Below are positions 1 through 7,915 of a stretch of 8,267 nt of DNA, in pieces (within the stretch, counting starts at the first letter, position 1; every line of letters begins with the position of its first letter). A program made the position numbers and the translations under genes. The notes below the pieces were generated by a model. It did no database searches and was not told the DNA's origin. It saw only the letters and a list, made by a program, of their open reading frames with translations. This stretch comes from Nocardioidaceae bacterium (GTDB lineage Bacteria; Actinomycetota; Actinomycetes; Propionibacteriales; Nocardioidaceae). Location: positions 16,355-24,621 of the forward strand of contig CP059259.1 of assembly GCA_013693815.1 (NCBI GenBank). Reading direction: 5' to 3'.

Positions 1-193
1 TCGGCGGTTGTTGGGGCGGGTAGCCGTACGGATACCCCTGCTGCAGGTAGGGCTGAGCATGGGCCTGCTGCTGGTGTTGCGGCGGGTAGGGTTGCGGGGC
101 CTGTTGCTGATAGGGCTGCCCGGGGTAAGACTGCGCTGGATACGGCTGCGGCGGATAACCCGGCTGGGGCGCACCCGGCGGTGGGTACTGCAC
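1..193 (-). repeat. Low-complexity Pro/Gln/Tyr-coding repeat
   Basis: On the minus strand, in the frame with codons at 190-188, 187-185 and so on, the DNA encodes degenerate repeats of QPY, YPPQ, YPAQ and QQQ type down to position 2. The codons vary (CCG, CCA, CCC; CAG, CAA; TAC, TAT) while the amino acids stay the same, which shows selection on protein composition and picks out this frame. Such tails are common at the ends of actinobacterial membrane proteins. They are usually disordered, and their role here is unknown. Confidence 0.75.
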
Positions 194-870
194 AGGTTGA
201 CCAGGCTCCTGGGGAACCGACTCCCCAATCCCTGTCCTTGTCCGGACCCGTAGGGGTACTCCGATGGCGGCGGCTGCTCGCCTCCCGGCTGCCCAGCTGT
301 CGGTGCCGGTCCAGCGGGCGGCCGACTCGGGGGCTCGTTACTCCCGTCGTTGTGCAGCCAACCGGTAGGAGAGGCGGGCAACTGACCTCCGTGACCTTGG
401 CCCCGGTGACGGCCGGCGGGAACCTCGGTCGCGACCGGACGAGGCTTGCGGCCGGCGAACCAGTCGCGGGCCGGCTCGGACCACAGCCCGATGGCTGCCA
501 CGGCCAACACCACCGGGAGCACACCGACCACCGGGATGGCCAACACCAGCAAGCCCGCAGCCACCGTGAAGGCGATCCGCGCTCCGTTGTGGCGCCGGAA
601 GACATAGATCGCACACACGAAGGCAGTCGAAGCCAGGCCACCGGCAACCAGGACAACCACGCGCCATGCGGACAGCATTTGATCTACCGAGAGGCCCATC
701 CCACTGTAGGGAGGCCGGTCCAGCAGTCGGGTAACGGCATCACGCGCCTCCACCGTACGGGTGTCAACCATGGCGTCCATCAACCCGAGCACCACCAGAA
801 AACCGCCGGCGATACCCATCACCACTGCGATCGTGACCTGTCGGGGCCGTGAGAGTGAGGAGTCAGCCAT
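1..870 (-). CDS. Membrane protein with Pro/Gln/Tyr-rich C-terminal tail (Rv0383c-like by position); 3' end outside window, apparent frameshift
   Basis: The ATG at 870-868 follows an in-frame TGA at 885-883 (five codons upstream), so it is the first possible ATG; its ribosome site (AGGGGC) is weak. The reading gives hydrophobic stretches at about residues 12-34, 71-91 and 99-130; the last is long enough for one long or two short membrane passes. A soluble Gly/Pro-rich region follows. Up to about residue 216 the frame is convincing (for example PPPSEYPYGSG). Beyond position ~223 this frame turns into an Arg/Ser-rich run, while the frame offset by one base gives a clean tail of QPY, YPPQ and QQQ motifs from ~220 to the window edge. 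That second frame has a stop at 340-338 and no good start before ~193, so it is not a separate gene. One extra G in the run at 223-226 would join the two. M. tuberculosis has a gene (Rv0383c) of uncertain function just downstream of clpB; equivalence here is inferred from position and general character. Function unknown. Confidence 0.72.
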   Translation of the reverse strand, partial: MADSSLSRPRQVTIAVVMGIAGGFLVVLGLMDAMVDTRTVEARDAVTRLLDRPPYSGMGLSVDQMLSAWRVVVLVAGGLASTAFVCAIYVFRRHNGARIAFTVAAGLLVLAIPVVGVLPVVLAVAAIGLWSEPARDWFAGRKPRPVATEVPAGRHRGQGHGGQLPASPTGWLHNDGSNEPPSRPPAGPAPTAGQPGGEQPPPSEYPYGSGQGQGLGSRFPRSLVNLCSTHRRVRPSRVIRRSRIQRSLTPGSPISNRPRNPTRRNTSSRPMLSPTCSRGIRTATRPNNRR

Positions 871-888
871 GCCCCTATTGCATCATGT

Positions 889-928
889 GTCCCAACTCTG
901 CGACGGTTACGCGCCACAGAGTTGGGAC
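889..928. promoter_or_regulatory. Perfect 12-bp inverted repeat upstream of the membrane protein gene
   Basis: GTCCCAACTCTG at 889-900 is exactly matched by CAGAGTTGGGAC at 917-928, with a 16-nt spacer. It lies 18 nt before the start codon at 870. In minus-strand RNA it would form a 12-bp stem in the leader. There is no T tract on either side, so it is not a classical intrinsic terminator. It could be an operator for an unidentified dimeric regulator, a U-less terminator, or an attenuator that separates this gene from clpB. Confidence 0.6.
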
Positions 929-987
929 TTCACCACATGCTCAGAGGCTCACTGGCTAGCCAAAGTGCCCCTGTTAGGGCGCCCGTC

Positions 988-1012
988 GGGCACCGGAAAT
1001 GGCACCGTGCCC
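988..1012. other. Stem-loop in the gap after clpB
   Basis: GGGCACCGG (988-996) pairs with CCGTGCCC (1005-1012), giving an 8-bp GC-rich stem with one bulged C and an 8-nt loop. It begins 84 nt after the clpB stop in the direction of transcription. No T tract follows, so a terminator role is only possible, not shown. Confidence 0.35.
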
Positions 1013-1043
1013 AGCAGGCCTGGAGCGGCGTCACGATCCGCGG

Positions 1044-1083
1044 CGGTCGACTGCTCCGCGGTGCGGTGAAGTGCCGCTGCCGC
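1044..1083. repeat. Intergenic hairpin repeat, copy 1 (after clpB)
   Basis: This copy shares 22 of its first 24 bases (1044-1067) with 5397-5420, including an exact 17-mer at 1051-1067, and then an exact 11-mer (1073-1083) with 5425-5435. Between these blocks the copies differ in both sequence and length (5 against 4 nt). Each copy folds as GCGG-T-GCGG, loop, CCGC-TG-CCGC, and the differences fall in the loop. It lies 13 nt past the clpB stop. The one-base length change breaks any shared reading frame, so it looks like a DNA or RNA structure rather than coding sequence. Confidence 0.6.
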
Positions 1084-1096
1084 CAGTCCGCGAGCC

Positions 1097-3688
1097 CTAT
1101 TCCGAACTAGCGAGGACGAGCCCATCGGTAGCCGGGTCGGCAGGCACGTCAACCTTGACGCTGTGACCGTCGGCGACCTCACCGGCGATCAACATCCGGG
1201 CGAGCGGGTCGCCGATCGCCTGCTGAATCAGCCGCTTGAGCGGGCGAGCGCCGTAAGCCGGATCGAATCCGGTCTCAGCCAGCCAGTCCTGGGCCGCCTC
1301 GGTGACTTCCAGTGTGATCCGGCGGTCGGACAGTCGCTTCTCCAACAGCGCCAACTGCAGGTCCACGATGTGCGTCAGGTCGTCCTTGGTCAGGGCATCG
1401 AACATCACGATCTCATCCAGCCGGTTCAGGAACTCGGGCTTGAACGACGCCCGCACCACCGCCATCACCGCCTCGCGCTTCTCCTCCTCGCCCAGACTTG
1501 GATCGACCAGGTAGGTCGAGCCGAGGTTGGAGGTCAGGATCAGTACGACGTTGCGGAAGTCGACCGTCCTGCCTTGGCCGTCGGTGAGCCGACCGTCGTC
1601 GAACACCTGCAACAAGATGTCGAAGACCTCGGGGTGGGCTTTCTCCACTTCGTCCAGCAGCACCACCGAGTACGGCCTGCGCCGGATCGCCTCGGTGAGC
1701 TGGCCGCCCTCGTCGTAACCGACATACCCCGGAGGGGCGCCGACCAAGCGAGAGACGGAGTGCTTCTCGCCGTACTCGCTCATGTCGATGCGCACCATCG
1801 CGCGCTCGTCGTCGAACAGGAAGTCCGCCAACGCCTTGGCGAGTTCGGTCTTGCCGACACCGGTCGGGCCGAGGAACAGGAAAGATCCGGTAGGCCGGTT
1901 GGGGTCGGAGATACCCGCCCGGGCTCGGCGCACAGCGTCGCTGACCGCGTTGACCGCGGCCTTCTGACCGATCAACCGCTCGCCGAGCACCGACTCCATA
2001 TCGAGCAGCTTGGCCGACTCTCCCTGCAGCAACTTGCCCGTGGGAATACCGGTCCAGGCTTCGACGACGTCGGCGATCTCTTCGGGGCCGACCTCCTCAC
2101 CGACCAGCTTCTCGGACTCGTCCTCAGCGCCCTCCAGGTCGGCGAGGCGCTTCTCCAACTCCGGGATCTTGGCGTAGTTGATCTCCGATGCGCCCTCGAG
2201 GTTCCCCTCGCGCAGCAATCGGTCGGCGTCGATCCGCAACTGGTCGAGCTGACGGCGCAACTCGCCCTCTCCCTCGAGCGAGGACTTCTCCCGGTCCCAC
2301 CGGGCCTCCAGGCCACGCAGATCCTCTTCCTTGTCAGCCAGATCCTTACGCAGCGAGACCAACCGCTCCACCGAGGCGGCGTCGGTCTCCTTGGCCAGCG
2401 CGATCTCCTCCATCTTCAACCGCGCCACCGAGCGGCGGAGCTGATCGATCTCCTCGGGAGAGGACTCGTGCTCCATACGCAGACGGGAGGCCGCCTCGTC
2501 GATCAAGTCGATGGCTTTGTCCGGCAACTGGCGCCCGGTGACGTAGCGGTCCGACAGCGCTGCGGCCGCGACCAGCGCGGCATCGGTGATGCGTACGCCG
2601 TGGTGAGCCTCGTACTTCTCCTGGATTCCGCGCAGGATCTGGATGGTGTCCTCGACCGACGGCTCACCGACGAACACCTGCTGGAACCGGCGCTCCAGGG
2701 CCGGATCCTTCTCGATGTGTTCGCGATACTCGTCCAGGGTTGTGGCGCCGATCATGTGCAGCTCACCGCGGGCCAACATCGGCTTGAGCATGTTGCCGGC
2801 ATCCATTGCACCCTCACCGCCGGCACCGGCGCCGACAACCGTGTGCAGCTCGTCGATGAAGGTGATGATCTGTCCCTCGGCGGCCTTGATCTCACCCAGG
2901 ACGGCCTTCAGACGCTCCTCGAACTCGCCGCGATACTTGGCGCCGGCCACCATCGCGGCCAGATCCAAGGAGACGACCCTGCGACCCTTGAGAGAGTCGG
3001 GCACATCACCGGAGACCACCCGCTGAGCCAAGCCCTCGACCACGGCGGTCTTGCCGACACCCGGCTCACCGATGAGCACCGGATTGTTCTTGGTACGCCG
3101 GGACAGCACCTGGATGACCCGGCGGATCTCGGCGTCGCGGCCGATGACCGGGTCCATCTTGCCCTCACGGGCGCGCTCGGTGAGGTCGACCGAGTACTTC
3201 TCCAGTGCCTGGAAGGTCGCCTCGGGATCTTGGGAGGTGACTCGGACGTTGCCGCGCACCGAGCTCATCGCCTCTTGCAGCGCTTGCGCGGTAGCGCCTT
3301 GGCCGCGCAGCACGTCGGCGGCCGGCGAATTGACCTCGGCACAGGCGATGAGCAGATGCTCAGTGGAGATGAAGTCATCGCCCAACGTCTTGGCCAGTTC
3401 CTCGGACTTGGCCAACACGGCCAGCAGGGAACGCGAGGTGGCCGGCGCCGACACTGTCGAGCCGGAGGCGGACGGCAGCTTCTTCAGCTCAGCCTCGACC
3501 CCGGCCAGCACGGCCCGTGGGTCGGCTCCGACGGCCCGCAGCAACGGGTCGATGATCCCGTCGGTCTGGCCGAGCAGAGCGCGCAGCAGGTGAGCTACGT
3601 CGACTTGGGTGTTACCCGCAGCCGATGCATCTTGGAGCGATTGCGAGATCGCCTCCTGGCTGCGCTTGGTGAACTTCGATACGTCCAT
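1097..3688 (-). CDS. clpB: ATP-dependent disaggregase ClpB (Hsp100)
   Basis: This cytoplasmic AAA+ hexamer works with DnaK, DnaJ and GrpE to extract and refold aggregated proteins. The 863-residue length suits full ClpB. Visible parts are the N-domain (about 1-150), the first ATPase with Walker A GEPGVGKT (207-214), Walker B ending in DE (279-280), pore loop KYRG (251-254) and the arginine-finger region ERRF (332-335). A coiled-coil middle domain (about 400-530) distinguishes ClpB from ClpA and ClpC. The second ATPase has Walker A GPTGVGKT (607-614), Walker B VVLLDE (675-680), pore loop GYVGY (654-658), Arg756 and sensor 2 GARP (813-816). No motif residue is missing. The ATG is the first start after an in-frame TGA. 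It follows hspR by 65 nt, and no complete HAIR lies in that gap, so expression probably depends on read-through from the dnaK promoter. Confidence 0.98.
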   Translation of the reverse strand: MDVSKFTKRSQEAISQSLQDASAAGNTQVDVAHLLRALLGQTDGIIDPLLRAVGADPRAVLAGVEAELKKLPSASGSTVSAPATSRSLLAVLAKSEELAKTLGDDFISTEHLLIACAEVNSPAADVLRGQGATAQALQEAMSSVRGNVRVTSQDPEATFQALEKYSVDLTERAREGKMDPVIGRDAEIRRVIQVLSRRTKNNPVLIGEPGVGKTAVVEGLAQRVVSGDVPDSLKGRRVVSLDLAAMVAGAKYRGEFEERLKAVLGEIKAAEGQIITFIDELHTVVGAGAGGEGAMDAGNMLKPMLARGELHMIGATTLDEYREHIEKDPALERRFQQVFVGEPSVEDTIQILRGIQEKYEAHHGVRITDAALVAAAALSDRYVTGRQLPDKAIDLIDEAASRLRMEHESSPEEIDQLRRSVARLKMEEIALAKETDAASVERLVSLRKDLADKEEDLRGLEARWDREKSSLEGEGELRRQLDQLRIDADRLLREGNLEGASEINYAKIPELEKRLADLEGAEDESEKLVGEEVGPEEIADVVEAWTGIPTGKLLQGESAKLLDMESVLGERLIGQKAAVNAVSDAVRRARAGISDPNRPTGSFLFLGPTGVGKTELAKALADFLFDDERAMVRIDMSEYGEKHSVSRLVGAPPGYVGYDEGGQLTEAIRRRPYSVVLLDEVEKAHPEVFDILLQVFDDGRLTDGQGRTVDFRNVVLILTSNLGSTYLVDPSLGEEEKREAVMAVVRASFKPEFLNRLDEIVMFDALTKDDLTHIVDLQLALLEKRLSDRRITLEVTEAAQDWLAETGFDPAYGARPLKRLIQQAIGDPLARMLIAGEVADGHSVKVDVPADPATDGLVLASSE

Positions 3689-3702
3689 GGGTTTCTTATG
3701 TG

Positions 3703-3708
3703 CTCCTC
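3703..3708 (-). promoter_or_regulatory. Ribosome binding site of clpB with long spacing
   Basis: GAGGAG on the minus strand is the only good Shine-Dalgarno match before clpB, but 14 nt separate it from the ATG at 3688, against the usual 5-9. No in-frame alternative start lies closer, because an in-frame TGA overlaps this site. Translation may be weaker than for the upstream genes, or partly coupled to them. Confidence 0.5.
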
Positions 3709-3753
3709 AAGAGATGTTGTCCAGTGAATGCTTTTTTTGCCTGTTGCTTCCCG

Positions 3754-4140
3754 TTATTTCCTGCGCCACACGACGACGGAGGAATCGGTGCTGCGGCGGG
3801 CCGGAAGGTTGCGGGTCACCGGCACCCGACCCGCGGCGAACTGTGCAGCAGCGAGGTCAGCCTCCAGCTCCGAGACACGGTTACGCAGAGCCAGTACCTG
3901 GTTCTCCAGCTCCAGGATTCGTCGCACACCCTCCAGGCCAATCCCAGCCGCGGTCAGCTGCGCAACCTCACGCAGCAGTTCGATGTCGCGCCCCGAGTAA
4001 CGCCGGCCACCACCGCCGGCTCGGCCTGGGGAGACCAGGCCCAGCCGGTCGTAGGTCCGCAGTGTCTGCGGGTGCAGGCCAGTGAGTTCGGCGGCCACGC
4101 TGATTACATAGACCGGGATCTCCGAGTCGTGCGGTGTCAT
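3754..4140 (-). CDS. hspR: Heat-shock repressor HspR (MerR family)
   Basis: HspR binds HAIR operators and represses the dnaK operon; in Streptomyces and Mycobacterium DnaK is reported to act as co-repressor. The 128-residue length is close to the mycobacterial protein. A MerR-type winged helix spans about residues 10-80, with the helix-turn-helix VAAELTGLHPQTLRTYDRLG (15-34), the wing around GGGGRRYSGRDIE and a helix ending in RRILELE. A coiled-coil dimer helix follows (about 75-100), then a basic tail ending VVVWRRK that is typical of HspR. There are no cysteine sensor residues, which fits a repressor that responds to chaperone availability. The ATG has AGAAGGTG upstream and starts 11 nt after the dnaJ stop, so it is in the same transcript. 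A perfect HAIR site lies before dnaK (7971-7997), so the operon is autoregulated. Confidence 0.96.
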   Translation of the reverse strand: MTPHDSEIPVYVISVAAELTGLHPQTLRTYDRLGLVSPGRAGGGGRRYSGRDIELLREVAQLTAAGIGLEGVRRILELENQVLALRNRVSELEADLAAAQFAAGRVPVTRNLPARRSTDSSVVVWRRK

Positions 4141-4151
4141 CTGCGCACCTT

Positions 4152-5309
4152 CTAACGCTGACTACCGGAGTTGAACAGCTCGGAGCGAAGATCGCCTTCT
4201 GCCATCGCGGTGCGCAGCTCCTCGACGGCCTGCCTCGCCTCCTCGGAGAGCTTGGCCGGCACCATGACCTCCACCGTCACCAGCAGATCGCCGACATTGC
4301 CGTCCTTCTTGCGCACGCCCTTACCGCGTACCCGGAAAGTGCGACCGTTCGGCGTACCCGCCGGAATCCGCACCGTGACCGGAGCCCCGCCCAGGGTGGG
4401 CACCTTGACCTCGGCGCCCAGAACCGCCTCGTAGAAAGCGATCGGGACCTTCAGCGTCAGGTTGTCACCCTTGCGCCCGAACAGCTTGTGCGGCTGCACA
4501 TGCACGACCACGAACAGGTCACCGGCCGGCCCGCCGCCCTCGCCCGGTGCGCCCTTGCCGCGAAGGCGGATCTTGGCGCCGTCCTTGACTCCAGCGGGGA
4601 TCCGCGCGCTGACGGTCTTGTCGGAGCGTCCCCTCCCCGAGCCGTGACACGTCGGGCACGGATCATCGACCACCAGGCCGCGACCGCGGCAGGACGGACA
4701 GGTCTCGTTGAGCGTGAACGCACCACCGACCGAGGCGGCCCGCATGCCGGTGCCCTCGCAGTCGGGGCAAACCCGGGGAACCGTCCCCGCCCGAGCACCC
4801 GTGCCTCGACAGTCCGCACACGCAGCGTCAGATGACAGCCGCAGCTGGACTGTTACTCCCTCGACCGCGTCGGTGAAGCTGATCGTGGTCTCGGCCTCGA
4901 TATCGGCCCCGCGTCGGGCCCGCGTGGCCCGGGTACCACGAGGACGCTGTGCGCCACCACCGAAGAGACCACCGAACAAGTCCCCGACGTTGCCGCCGCC
5001 ACCGCCGCCGAACAGGTCGGACAGGTCCGGTCCGCCCGCAGAGGTACCACCGAACGGGCCGTAGCCGCCGGAGGCGAACATCGCCCGCTGCTCGTCGTAC
5101 TCCTTGCGTTTGGCTGTATCGCCGACGACGTCGTACGCCTCAGCTATCGCCTTGAAGCGCTCTTCGGCCGCCTTGTCACCGGGCTTGGAGTCGGGGTGGC
5201 TCTCCCGCGCCAACTTGCGGTAGGCCTTCTTGATGTCGGAGGCCGATGCGTCCTTAGAAACTCCGAGAACTTGGTAGAAGTCCTTGGTCGCCCAATCAGT
5301 GTTGGTCAC
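4152..5309 (-). CDS. dnaJ: Co-chaperone DnaJ (Hsp40, class I)
   Basis: DnaJ delivers unfolded substrates to DnaK and stimulates its ATPase. The 385-residue protein has all class I parts. The J-domain (about 9-73) carries the catalytic HPD at 38-40, and a Gly/Phe-rich linker (about 79-120) contains a six-glycine run and repeated DLFGG. The zinc-binding domain has four complete CxxCxGxG motifs, with cysteines 164/167, 181/184, 204/207 and 218/221. Two C-terminal substrate-binding domains follow (about 230-350). The start is GTG at 5309, backed by a strong AGGAGG four nt upstream; the resulting N-terminus lines up with mycobacterial DnaJ1. It lies 167 nt after grpE, a long gap for this operon, and 11 nt before hspR. 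Because it is the dnaK-linked copy it corresponds to DnaJ1; actinobacteria usually have a second DnaJ elsewhere. Confidence 0.97.
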   Translation of the reverse strand: MTNTDWATKDFYQVLGVSKDASASDIKKAYRKLARESHPDSKPGDKAAEERFKAIAEAYDVVGDTAKRKEYDEQRAMFASGGYGPFGGTSAGGPDLSDLFGGGGGGNVGDLFGGLFGGGAQRPRGTRATRARRGADIEAETTISFTDAVEGVTVQLRLSSDAACADCRGTGARAGTVPRVCPDCEGTGMRAASVGGAFTLNETCPSCRGRGLVVDDPCPTCHGSGRGRSDKTVSARIPAGVKDGAKIRLRGKGAPGEGGGPAGDLFVVVHVQPHKLFGRKGDNLTLKVPIAFYEAVLGAEVKVPTLGGAPVTVRIPAGTPNGRTFRVRGKGVRKKDGNVGDLLVTVEVMVPAKLSEEARQAVEELRTAMAEGDLRSELFNSGSQR

Positions 5310-5313
5310 GGGT

Positions 5314-5319
5314 CCTCCT
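5314..5319 (-). promoter_or_regulatory. Strong ribosome binding site fixing the dnaJ GTG start
   Basis: AGGAGG on the minus strand, within AAAGGAGGA, lies 4 nt before the GTG at 5309. This near-perfect Shine-Dalgarno supports independent translation initiation of dnaJ after the long gap and decides in favour of the GTG. Confidence 0.75.
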
Positions 5320-5396
5320 TTCCACTTTGCCGCGCCTTCTTGCCGGGTTGCGTCCTAGCCATCCGGCCTCGCTGCGACCCCTGCCAGCCAGGCACC

Positions 5397-5435
5397 CGGT
5401 CACCTGCTCCGCGGTGCGGTACCAGCCGCTGCCGC
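5397..5435. repeat. Intergenic hairpin repeat, copy 2 (between grpE and dnaJ)
   Basis: This is the second copy of the element at 1044-1083. The exact 17-mer is 5404-5420 and the exact 11-mer 5425-5435. The fold is GCGG (5411-5414), T, GCGG (5416-5419), a 6-nt loop, CCGC (5426-5429), TG, CCGC (5432-5435). It starts 41 nt after the grpE stop in the direction of transcription and accounts for part of the unusually long gap. It may be a short dispersed palindromic element, or an RNA structure affecting stability or processing of the operon message. Confidence 0.6.
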
Positions 5436-5476
5436 TACTCCCCACTCCTTGTTTCACGACAACGGCCTGATTCCAT

Positions 5477-6010
5477 TCACTCTGGATCGACAACGGTCAC
5501 TTTCGCGGGCCGCACAACCCGGTCACCGATCTGGTAGCCGGCCTGCACGATTTCCTGGCAAGTTGACGTGGTCACGTCCGGGCTGTGCCCGTGCATGAGC
5601 GCCTCGTGGATACGCGGGTCGAACTCGTCGCCCGATGCCCCGTACTTGACCAGACCCTGGCCAGCCACGATGCGCTCGAGGGAGTCGGCAACCGCCTTGA
5701 AGCCACCTTCGAGTTCACCGTGTTCGCGGGCGCGGTCGAGATCGTCCAGTACCGGCAACAACGCCGACAGGACTTGGATCCTGGCGTTCTGCTGCACCAA
5801 CTCGCGATCGCGGTCGACTCGCCTCTTGTAGTTGACGTACTCGGCTTGGAGCCGCTGCAGGTCGGTGGTCAGCTCGACGATGCGCTGGTCGACCGACTCG
5901 GCGTCTGGCGTGTCCCCCGAAGGGGCGGTGGGATCACCACCGCCCACCTCTGGAGCATCGGCCACCTGCGTGGAGTCGGATTCGACCGGGACGTCGGTCG
6001 GCTCGGTCAC
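5477..6010 (-). CDS. grpE: Nucleotide exchange factor GrpE
   Basis: GrpE is a cytoplasmic dimer that releases ADP from DnaK and so resets the folding cycle. The protein is 177 residues. It has an acidic disordered N-terminus (1-40), a long dimerising helix (about 40-90, with [13 protein letters not shown]), and the C-terminal beta domain carrying the family signature from about 127 ([12 protein letters not shown]) to [13 protein letters not shown] (161-173). The start is GTG at 6010. Its GTGA overlaps the dnaK TGA by 4 nt, so translation is probably coupled and keeps GrpE in proportion to DnaK. No better start is needed, as the acidic N-terminus is normal for the family. Confidence 0.97.
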   Translation of the reverse strand: MTEPTDVPVESDSTQVADAPEVGGGDPTAPSGDTPDAESVDQRIVELTTDLQRLQAEYVNYKRRVDRDRELVQQNARIQVLSALLPVLDDLDRAREHGELEGGFKAVADSLERIVAGQGLVKYGASGDEFDPRIHEALMHGHSPDVTTSTCQEIVQAGYQIGDRVVRPAKVTVVDPE

Positions 6011-7860
6011 TTGGCGTCATCCTCACCCTCGTCGACGATCTCCGCCTCGACGACATCGTCGTCGGCGTCGCCGGTGCCGGCATCCCCGGCACCCGAGGCA
6101 GCAGCGTCGGCCTGAGCAGCGGCGTACATCGCGGCGACCATCTTCTGGCTGGACTCACCGAGCTTGGTGATCCCTGCCGCGACTGCGTCCGCGTCACCTT
6201 CACCGTCGTTGGCAGCCAGCGCCTCCTTGAGCGAGTCGACATCGGCCTGCACCTCGGTCTTGACGTCCTCGGGGATGGTCTCGGCGTTGTCGGCCAGGAA
6301 CTTCTCGGTCTGGTAGACCAGTCCCTCGGCCTGGTTACGAGTCTCGACGGCCTCCTTGCGCAGACGGTCCTCCTCGGCGTACTGCTCAGCCTCCTTGACC
6401 ATCTTGTCGATGTCGTCCTTGGACAGCGCCGAGCCACCGGTGATCGTCATCGACTGCTCCTTGCCGGTGCCGCGGTCCTTGGCGGACACATGCACGATGC
6501 CGTCGGCATCGATGTCGAAGGTGACCTCGATCTGCGGCACGCCTCGAGGCGCCGGCGGAAGGCCGGTGAGCTCGAAGTTGCCCAACGGCTGGTTCTGTGC
6601 GGCCATCGGGCGCTCGCCCTGGTAGACCTGGATCATCACCGAGGGCTGGTTGTCGTCCGCCGTGGTGAAGACCTCCGACCGCTTGGTCGGAATCGTGGTG
6701 TTGCGCTCGATCAGCGCAGTCATCACGCCGCCCTTGGTCTCGATACCCAGGCTCAGCGGGGTGACGTCGAGGAGCAGCACGTCCTTGACCTCGCCCTTGA
6801 GCACGCCCGCCTGCAAGGCTGCGCCGACTGCGACGACCTCATCGGGGTTGACGCCCTTGTTGGGCTCCTTGCCACCGGTGAGCTCCTTGACCAGGTCGGT
6901 CACCGCGGGCATCCGGGTCGAGCCACCGACCAGGATCACGTGGTCGATCTTGTCGACGGTGATACCGGCGTCCTTGATCACCGAGCGGAACGGCTCTTTG
7001 GTGCGCTCGAGCAGGTCAGCGGTCATCCGCTGGAACTCACCACGGCTGATCTTCTCCTCGAAGTGCAGCGGGCCGGATTCGCCGTGAGTGATGTAGGGCA
7101 AGTGAATCGTGGTCTCGGTCGAGGACGACAACTCGATCTTGGCTTTCTCGGCGGCCTCCTGGAGGCGCTGCCTGGCGATCTTGTCGGCACCGAGGTCGAC
7201 ATTGTTGTTGTCCTTGAACTTCTTGATCATCCACTCGACCAGGCGCTCGTCCCAGTCATCGCCACCGAGCAGGTTGTCGCCGGAGGTGGCCTTCACCTCC
7301 ACGACACCATCGCCCACCTCGAGCAGGGACACGTCGAAAGTGCCGCCACCGAGGTCGAAGACCAAGATGGTCTGGTCGTTGTCCTTGTTGAGCCCGTACG
7401 CGAGTGCCGCGGCGGTGGGCTCGTTGACGATGCGCGAGACGGACAGGCCTGCGATCTCACCGGCCTCCTTGGTCGCCTGGCGCTGGGCATCGGAGAAGTA
7501 CGCCGGGACCGTGATCACCGCATCGGTGACGGTCTCACCGAGGTAGGCCTCCGCGTCACGCTTGAGCTTTTGCAGCACGAACGCCGAGATCTGTTGCGGG
7601 GTGAACGTCTTGTCATCGATGTCCACCTTCCAGTCGGTGCCCATGTGCCGTTTGACCGACCTGATGGTGCGGTCGACGTTGGTCACGGCCTGGCGCTTGG
7701 CGACCTCGCCGACGAGCACCTCGCCGTTCTTGGCGAAGGCGACCACCGAGGGGGTGGTTCGAGCACCTTCGGCGTTTGCGATGACGGTGGGCTCGCCACC
7801 CTCCAGGACGGCCACGACGGAGTTCGTCGTACCCAGGTCGATTCCGACCGCACGTGCCAT
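6007..7860 (-). CDS. dnaK: Chaperone DnaK (Hsp70)
   Basis: DnaK binds exposed hydrophobic segments of unfolded proteins in an ATP-driven cycle with DnaJ and GrpE, and hands aggregates to ClpB. From the chosen start it is 617 residues. The ATPase domain has the phosphate-binding signatures IDLGTTNS (7-14), [10 protein letters not shown] (169-178) and [13 protein letters not shown] (308-320), plus [11 protein letters not shown] (146-156). The linker DVLLLD (360-365) leads to the beta-sandwich substrate domain (about 366-480) and the helical lid, ending in an acidic tail with [10 protein letters not shown]. The ATG at 7860 is preferred over in-frame ATGs at 7875 and 7866. It begins [10 protein letters not shown] like mycobacterial DnaK and lies 7 nt after GGAGGT (7868-7873), whereas the 7866 ATG is 1 nt from that site and the 7875 ATG lies upstream of it. 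This is the first gene of the operon, controlled by the HAIR and promoter at 7971-8037. Confidence 0.99.
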   Translation of the reverse strand: MARAVGIDLGTTNSVVAVLEGGEPTVIANAEGARTTPSVVAFAKNGEVLVGEVAKRQAVTNVDRTIRSVKRHMGTDWKVDIDDKTFTPQQISAFVLQKLKRDAEAYLGETVTDAVITVPAYFSDAQRQATKEAGEIAGLSVSRIVNEPTAAALAYGLNKDNDQTILVFDLGGGTFDVSLLEVGDGVVEVKATSGDNLLGGDDWDERLVEWMIKKFKDNNNVDLGADKIARQRLQEAAEKAKIELSSSTETTIHLPYITHGESGPLHFEEKISRGEFQRMTADLLERTKEPFRSVIKDAGITVDKIDHVILVGGSTRMPAVTDLVKELTGGKEPNKGVNPDEVVAVGAALQAGVLKGEVKDVLLLDVTPLSLGIETKGGVMTALIERNTTIPTKRSEVFTTADDNQPSVMIQVYQGERPMAAQNQPLGNFELTGLPPAPRGVPQIEVTFDIDADGIVHVSAKDRGTGKEQSMTITGGSALSKDDIDKMVKEAEQYAEEDRLRKEAVETRNQAEGLVYQTEKFLADNAETIPEDVKTEVQADVDSLKEALAANDGEGDADAVAAGITKLGESSQKMVAAMYAAAQADAAASGAGDAGTGDADDDVVEAEIVDEGEDDAK

Positions 7861-7867
7861 TTGCATT

Positions 7868-7873
7868 ACCTCC
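7868..7873 (-). promoter_or_regulatory. Ribosome binding site deciding the dnaK start
   Basis: GGAGGT on the minus strand lies 7 nt before the ATG at 7860. The ATG at 7866 would be only 1 nt away and the one at 7875 lies upstream of it, so this site settles the start. Confidence 0.8.
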
Positions 7874-7893
7874 ACTGATCCGCTGCGCGGGTT

Positions 7894-7914
7894 GAACTAT
7901 GAACTAGGACTATG
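7894..7914. repeat. Short heptamer tandem repeat in the dnaK leader
   Basis: On the plus strand GAACTAT, GAACTAG and GACTATG follow one another (7894-7900, 7901-7907, 7908-7914). Equivalently, ACTATGA occurs at 7896-7902 and 7909-7915. The tract directly abuts the palindrome at 7916-7933. It is short and imperfect and may be chance. Confidence 0.3.
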
Positions 7915-7915
7915 A

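Noticed and set aside
338..667. A 109-codon minus-strand frame rich in Cys and Arg inside the membrane protein gene
   Set aside because: It overlaps the frame that encodes clear transmembrane helices from the ATG at 870, and its own product looks like out-of-frame GC-rich translation.
3704..3713. HAIR half-site (CTTGAG on the minus strand) before clpB
   Set aside because: The second arm is absent at the required spacing, and the bases are explained by the Shine-Dalgarno.
1163..3727. An 854-codon open frame on the plus strand antisense to clpB, and a 462-codon one (6490-7878) antisense to dnaK
   Set aside because: Long antisense frames are expected opposite conserved high-GC genes. The translations lack recognisable domains, and the opposite strand has complete ClpB and DnaK with intact motifs.
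5296..5493. A 65-codon minus-strand frame filling the grpE-dnaJ gap
   Set aside because: It overlaps the end of grpE and the dnaJ start, has no clear ribosome site or family likeness, and the repeat it contains is not frame-conserved in the other copy at 1044-1083.
7861..7875. A dnaK start five codons further upstream
   Set aside because: The ATG at 7875 lies upstream of the Shine-Dalgarno at 7868-7873, and the ATG at 7860 gives the conserved [11 protein letters not shown]-terminus.
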